Part shown: piece after piece, positions 57,749-64,000 of the stretch | Layout: each line of letters starts with the position of its first letter | Position numbering within the stretch: position 1 is the first letter of the stretch | NCBI GenBank assembly: GCA_037976565.1 | Contig: CP137667.1 | Location: 1,178,001-1,242,000, forward strand | Source: Mesocentrotus franciscanus | Lineage: Eukaryota; Echinodermata; Echinoidea; Camarodonta; Strongylocentrotidae | Direction: 5' to 3' | Length of the DNA: 64,000 nt | Program-made: the position numbers and the translations under genes | Notes under the pieces: generated by a model | Databases searched by the model: none | Told to the model about the DNA's origin: nothing | Seen by the model: the letters and a program-made list of their open reading frames with translations, nothing else

Positions 57749-60702
57749 TGAATGTAATTTTCTCATAACCTGACTGGCCTTATTACAAGCTCAAACAGTG
57801 CAATATCAACTAAGTGCACGCTCACATTCTAGCGATACAGTTCAGAGAAATGACTTCGAAGTTGCTACGTGCAAGATGAACTAAATTTTAGTAAAAAGAT
57901 GAAATTCAAGAAGTCCAATAAATGAAGAAATATCGGAATTAGCACGCTGGGCATTTATGGCAGTTACAAATGGTCAATCGTGGTCCTTACATTTCGAAAC
58001 AGATATGAACGTTTATGAAGAAAAAAACAGCTTAAAATAAAACATTGACTGCAAGGAAACCTAACCCAAAGAAAAAGTGTAGGTTTGCTGAAAGATGAGA
58101 TTTATTCCTGCCTCTCGATTTTGAATATTCCTTACGAAAATGTACACGAGATATATAAATGAAAATATTCTTGCATTGATGAAATGCCTTTTAGAATGAC
58201 ATGGGCGTAGCCATTTTCTTGAAAAATGTGCCGTACCAGGCGAACTTGTAAATGTATCATGCACCAACCTTTAGTTTGAATTTCTTTTTTTAGTTCAATA
58301 AATCAAAGAGGGAAAATAGTAGCTGAGAATGTAAAAAATATATGTTGTGAAAAAGAAACCACAAGGGGGATTCTGTAACTCATTTATCTAAAAGATACTG
58401 ATATATATTGCAGTTGACAAATATGTATCATTTACCTGAAACCTTCAACCAAGAAGAGCAACAACTTATTTATGCAATTAGAGTTCCGAAAAGTATAGCA
58501 CAAACAATAATTAGCAGGTGAATGAAATACTTCATCACCTCACACACGTGGGGAGGAAGCATCCGTACATTTGAATACATTTACTTGATAAACGACTTCA
58601 CATAGTACGTCACGTTATCAAGAAATGGCGATGCTCGTGTCGTGCTGCGAAACTCTACATTATGCTAAGAATAACTTGCTTCATACCTCTCTCAAACATT
58701 TTGGTTGGAAATCTTGTAGATAACTTGGCAAGAATTAGATAAATCTCACAGAATAACTAAGTTATTTCTTGGTTGAGGTTTTCTTAAAATAGACAGAGAT
58801 AATAGCATAAGGGAGAACTGTATGAAAAACAGAGAGTAGAGGTGCCATAGAAATGGCGGAGATGGATGGGAGGATTAATGAGAGAAAGAAGAAGATGAAA
58901 TTTAAAAGGAGAAACAGAAAAGAAAGAATAGATAGGCAACAAATAAAACAAAAAAGGAAAGAACGGGAAAATAAACATCAGAGTGAAATTCATTTTCCAT
59001 ATAAAATACAATACAACACTAGTATAAGGGTCTACACGAAGTAATAGAGACAGATTTATTTCAAAGGAGATCACACAATTATGGATTGCAGGTTAATTGT
59101 ATCTCATACGGCACGCTGATGTAGCACAGAATCTAATCAATAGACTTGGTTCAAATTTGATATTAAACAGAGGAAATGAAGTTGACAGCGGTTCCTCGTG
59201 GTTTCTCACGAAACCTTGCATTCAACCATGGGCTGTTGCAGCGCCATATAGCATGCTCCCTTCTTCTTCTTTTTAACATTTCCATCGTAAGTTGATATGT
59301 AAATAGATTTCACAACATGTCTTCAGTTATCCTATTATTTCTTGATGTAAGCCGTTATTATTGTTCCTGCCTCAGCGCGAGATTTCATGTCATATTTTCG
59401 TATTTTCTTCGTCGTTTTACACATTTGGGGGGCTTTCATTAATTAAAAAAATAAACATCTAGGTAAACATTTAGAGCAGGATCGTTTCTAGAATACCATT
59501 TAAAGATTGTACATAAAACTTTCTCAAAACAGATTTGACATTCTTCAACCGCAGGATGTAACAACTCAGACATATATACAAGTTAGAATGTTAGCGTTAT
59601 TAATAATCAGAAGTGTTTTAACCTGGTACATACATACATACATACAACCTCACACACAAACACACACACGCACACACTTACGTATACACATGCACCCACA
59701 TGTACGTATACACACCATTCACACCCCGACATATACAATTATTGAATCTTGTAGAATTTTTACACGCTCACCTGGCGATCTGTCTATAAGGTTATCATGC
59801 CATGGGTTCCTAATGTATATAACCTTATAGTAAGAAGATGTTCCATGATGTAGACATCCGGCTAATAGAGCTGTTAATGACCGAGATGTTGAAGACATCG
59901 TATACCTGCTCCAAACGATTGGTGTTCTTGTCCAGTCAGTAAACCATTTGCAATTAAGTAAATGACCCCATTATGGTTTAAACGCTGCGAGATCCCACTT
60001 TGACAAACTGATGGAGGTATGTCATGAGTAGCTTTCTGTTTTCCCGCTTTTGAAAAGAATGTTTTCGCGTGTATGTCATGGTATAACATGCGCCGGCATA
60101 GCCTAATAGGATGTGAATCGTATTGAAGTCATACCGTCAAAATGGCCAACGACTTGTTGTCAATCTCACATTTCCAAATGTAATCAAATTTAAAGACCCT
60201 ATCCGATGAAAAAAACAACTTTATATAGGTGGAAAACTGAATGAACGTAGAATACAAATATAAAGGAATAACAAGTATTTTCCCTCTCAGTATTGCACAA
60301 AAGCAAATCGAAACCTCATTTTCCACACCCTTCAAAAATTACAGGTCAACAGGGGTCAAATTTGCCGCAGTTACAGTGACGACATAACATGTGCACCCGA
60401 TCGGCTCGCTAATATAATTGAGGCGATGAGCAATTAATGCAAAGTCATTGTGGATATGCGTACTCCACATACGATGATGTCATCAATTCGATAGCTAGTT
60501 TTTAGGTCAACAGCTCCCGATTTTCAAAACTTTAGATTCCGAGTTTTCAGAGAGATTTTACTCGTCTGACAGGCACTAAAGTAGTATATAATTGGTAAAT
60601 TGTAATATATGGCTTGTAAGCTTTCCTTAGATATATAATTCATCTATTTCATTTTTCACTTCGGGTAGGGTCTTTAAGCAAACAATCTTTGTTAATTGCC
60701 TC
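57749..60702. other. no gene recognised
   Basis: It holds a CATA/CACACA-rich block (about 59628-59715) and an AG-rich stretch at 58850-58985. A GGTGAATGAAATA word at 58519 resembles the ends of the MITE at 60703. Confidence 0.35.
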
Positions 60703-60866
60703 GTTACAAATTATTTCATTCACCTGTTACAAATATTTGCAAATAGCAATTGCAACAAGCCATAATGATTATCCTACCTAGCAACAATTAATGTATGCAA
60801 TTCGCTCTCTGGCTATTGAAACAGAATTACATGTATTTGTAACAGGTGAATGAAATAATTTGTAAC
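60703..60866. mobile_element. 164-bp MITE with perfect 32-bp TIRs
   Basis: GTTACAAATTATTTCATTCA plus CCTGTTACAAAT at 60703-60734 is exactly repeated in inverse at 60835-60866. Each arm contains GTTACAAAT twice as a direct repeat. No clear target duplication was seen. Confidence 0.75.
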
Positions 60867-62064
60867 ATGGCACTTAACTAAGATTTAATATGCATTAAAT
60901 TTGATGACATTACGAAAATGGTCTATTCCGATACTGATTTTCAAATGTCGATTCGGGACGTCCATACCTAATCCTAATGCAATTATGTTTCAAGATCCTG
61001 CCCCAGTCGGTGTGGTATTTTTCACTTAGCCATTATATGTAACATGTTAAAATATTGCAATTATACTGAAAATAATATTTTTCCTTTCTTAATATTATAA
61101 GCAGCGTTTTCCTACACACTGTTGAATGTGACTTTCATTTATTTTGTGACTGAAGACAATCCGATAAAGAATTTTAAAAAGGTTAGATTTTATTTTAAAA
61201 TTTGTATTGTCACAAGTCATTAATCTCAATGGAGGATAGAATGATTTTACTCTAGTTATGTGTATACTTTTTCTTAAATTGTTCTCTCTTTTTGGGGCGT
61301 GAAATGAAACATTATCCAGATTGATAATCTCTGAGTTTCAAAAAAAAATTTTTAGAAGCTTTGTATTTGTCAAAGTACTCATTTAAAATGTTTTGAAAAT
61401 AAAAAGAAACCAATAAATATAATTCTCAGATAAAACTTTCTATATAGGGGATACATTTATATTGTAACGGTATTTTCACACTGGTCCTTTTTGCTTGAAA
61501 CTTCCCAATGAGCTGGAAGATAGATGCCGATATACGATACATTTTATTTCATTTTCGATAAAGAAAGTTTTATGATAAATAATTGTTATCAAAGTCAAAT
61601 CAGTGTAGGCTTCAGGCACTCCAATCAAAATAAAATGTATCAGTCGTTTTTATTTGAGAATAACGAAGCATTTACAAACATTTATGCGGAATATAAATAG
61701 CGCGATTTATGTGTGTATCACTGTACAAGTCTAACGAACCACATGTACTACTATATATTTCACAGCTACGTCTACTCTATATATACATAGCTAATCACAA
61801 TGGAAATTTACATATTAAAAGTGTAATTATTTCCTTGGCAGTGTTCACCGGGATCATGATGAAATGAGAATAATTAAATGTAATATTTGTCAACATTATA
61901 TCGACTATAAGTCTGTATAAGCATACTCTAATATGATTTATTAGCCTGGCAGTATAACATCAATGAATACATCGCTGTTTGAATACCTACAAAGGACAAA
62001 CTAGCTACTACTGCAGCTTATTGTACAATGGCACAGTGTTACATTGGGCAGTGCATCAAGATAT
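60867..62064. other. no gene recognised
   Basis: AT-rich. No coding, RNA or bounded repeat feature was recognised. Confidence 0.35.
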
Positions 62065-62345
62065 AACAGTGGATGAAATAGGCGGAAAGGGGCGTAACAC
62101 ACAGGTTGGTACGACGAATAGAGACAGGGGCGGTTTGAAATGAAAAGGTGGAGCTACGGGGTGGTTTGACACATACTGGAGCGTAGTGTGTTAATGGGGT
62201 GGAAACACAGGGTGGTTTGTAAGATACAGGGGCGTACTTTGGTTGAGGGATAGAGCAACAGGATAAGATACAGCGGTGTATTTTGATGAAAGAATTGGCC
62301 ACAGGTTCGTTTGTAAGATGCAGTGGTGTATTTTTAGTGACTGGA
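62065..62345. repeat. degenerate ~45-bp minisatellite
   Basis: About five imperfect copies with GGTTTGTAAGATACAGGGGC and GTATTTTG/GTACTTTG. The minus-strand open frame here (62039-62302) only reflects the repeat. Confidence 0.55.
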
Positions 62346-62571
62346 TGGGGCCAGATTTTAATATGGAGGAGTCATCGAGATGCTAGAGTGATTTGATAAG
62401 ATGTTCATGATGGATCCTATCAACATCCGTTGGTGTTTGCCTCCATCAATGGATGTAAAGGCAATCATGGCGAGGTTGCATGGTGTTATCAGAAATAGAT
62501 TACGTACTCTTCCATGCATCTATACATGGTCTTTGCTCTAATACCATAACTTTGAAATCCACATCTGATCT

Positions 62572-63125
62572 TTTCAAGGGAAGTCCACCCTGATATTTTG
62601 TTGGTTTTAGTAAAAGCAGAAAAAATGAGAGGAACAGGTCAGTGGAAGTTTTAGAAAAATCCGATAAAAAATAAGTAATCTATGAATTTATGAAATTGCG
62701 ATCAATTAAACCAAAATTGGCAACTCTGTAACATATCATGCAAGGTCCCCTCCCATTTTGCTCTGTACTAACAAAATTAGATATGTCTATTCCTTAAAGA
62801 AAATTTTCAATCATACATGCACCTTAAATATCAGTATTGAAAATATGTTTCTATATAACACCTGTATGAAACAAATATATTCCGTCATCAATAACTAACA
62901 AAATGAAAGTTTATAAAATATTTCTGTGCAGAGCAAAATTTGAGAGGAACTCGTATCGCAAGAAACGTCACAGTGTTGCCAACTTGCGTTTCACTGATGA
63001 CAATATTAAAAATACATGACTTTTTGTTTTCACTCGGACTTTGTTCAAAATTGTACTGACCCGTTTCTTCATTTTTCTGCTTTTATTAAACCCAACTTGA
63101 TAGCAGAGTGGACTTCCCCTTAATA
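62572..63125. mobile_element. piggyBac-type MITE, diverged relative of 10493-11097
   Basis: Left AAGGGAAGTCCACCCTG and (reverse complement of right) AGGGGAAGTCCACTCTG, with similarity going on for ~100 bases including TAAAAGCAGAAAAA. The right end has TTAA and the left has TTCA, probably a mutated TTAA. Confidence 0.6.
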
Positions 63126-64000
63126 TGACTCGACAGGTTTATCTTTAAAAACACCTTTTACATAAATAATTTGAAAGTAAGTGCTCAATATAGTTCTCAC
63201 GTAATTTTATCTTTATAAAGTTATGATTTTAAACATTAAAATTCCTAGGTAAAACGTGATAAAGCATTTGAGAAAATATCTTAATATACCTTCTCGTACC
63301 CAACTTTCTTAAAAGCAAGTATATGTAACCATTACATGAATGTGATTCACCTTTACTGTTGTTTACATTCATTTTGGCGATCAAAGCCCGATATTCAGTG
63401 ACCCTTTTCTTACCCTGAAAGTTCTGTACCCCTATGGTTTATGCGAACCCTTAATATAATACAGTAATAAAGTGAGGTGAAAGGTGAAAGGTATGGTATG
63501 TCTGAATGAACAAATCACAATCATCCATAAATAAGATTCAGGGTGGATTGTGACAGGTCGATCGCTTGATTACCTAAGGGCAATCAACCATACCTATACT
63601 CTCAAGCTTTTGTATGATGGATCATCATGCAATAAACATTGAATCACTGAAGCATCTTGTTGAGCTGCTCTATATTAAAGTTATTCCTTTATATACCTTC
63701 AGCAAACAATTATAAAGTATCAATTATTTGAAGTTTAAGGAATGGTAACCTTTTAACGTAACGTATAGACTGCTGCCTTCATAACTATATTCTGATTTTT
63801 TTCTTCAGTTTGGTTATCTTTATCAGACAATAAAAAAGTAATACATGTACTAACAATCTTAAATATGTTTACATAACGGAGTGTTAACTTGCATATCAAA
63901 ATCCTCATATGCTGATGTTTTCTCGTTGACTATAACAACGAAGGTAACTGGGTAACCGATGGCAGACAGGAATGAAATATCCCGGAGATACAGTTGGAAT
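63126..64000. other. no gene recognised
   Basis: Ordinary AT-rich sequence with a short GGTGAAAGGTGAAAGG run near 63475. No exon was supported. Confidence 0.35.

Noticed and set aside
62039..62302. 87-codon minus-strand Pro/Cys-rich frame
   Set aside because: It follows the ~45-bp minisatellite; the repeated APVS/PPC pattern is a repeat artefact.

Overview
This is a metazoan genomic window: split genes with GT-AG introns, dense mobile DNA, and no operons or Shine-Dalgarno sites. The gene families (a DSCAM-type Ig/FN3 receptor, an MS4A-type four-span protein, a death-domain/ZU5/UPA protein), the deuterostome-style tRNA-derived SINE, PHD-bearing CR1-like LINEs and a 2A-like motif suggest a marine invertebrate deuterostome, most likely an echinoderm. 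That assignment is inference; no species-specific marker was found.

Layout. 1-3.65 kb (minus strand): an MS4A/CD20-like gene, four good exons with phase-0 introns plus a possible tiny last exon. 3.65-13.0 kb: no recognisable gene; it holds a degenerate C-rich minisatellite, a LINE tail broken by a hAT-type MITE, an ~800-bp CT-rich tract, a piggyBac-type MITE and a 500-base N gap. 13.09-28.53 kb (minus strand): the middle of a DSCAM-type gene, from the end of one Ig domain through Ig9, FN1-4, Ig10, FN5 and the first half of FN6. Its N-terminal Ig exons and its transmembrane and cytoplasmic part are not visible. A 3.35-kb decayed CR1-like LINE lies inside the FN1 coding exon with a clean 5-bp target duplication. 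28.6-41 kb: a mobile-element thicket with a hAT transposase C-terminus, a strand-switching ACTCG repeat, a ~6.5-kb element with ~1.1-kb inverted arms holding nested MITEs, a 33-bp repeat, and a short ORF ending in a 2A-like SGDVEMNPGP motif.

41.2-50.1 kb (plus strand): a complete 10-exon gene predicted to encode 599 residues, Death-ZU5-UPA-Death. All intron phases agree; there is a TATA box and strong start context at the 5' end, an AATAAA just after the stop, and an HFS motif at the place where PIDD- and NLRP1-type ZU5/UPA modules self-cleave. 50.26-53.67 kb: a 43-bp satellite with a ~1083-bp higher-order repeat. 54-64 kb: no host gene recognised; degenerate tandem repeats, a LINE tail, a 1053-bp hAT-type MITE with an exact 8-bp duplication, a Penelope-like fragment and further MITEs.

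The host genes are unrelated: membrane or adhesion proteins on one strand and a death-fold signalling protein on the other. The main points of interest are the LINE inside a coding exon, whose ends would allow exact GC-AG removal, the double-death-domain autoproteolysis-type gene, and the isolated 2A-like ORF.
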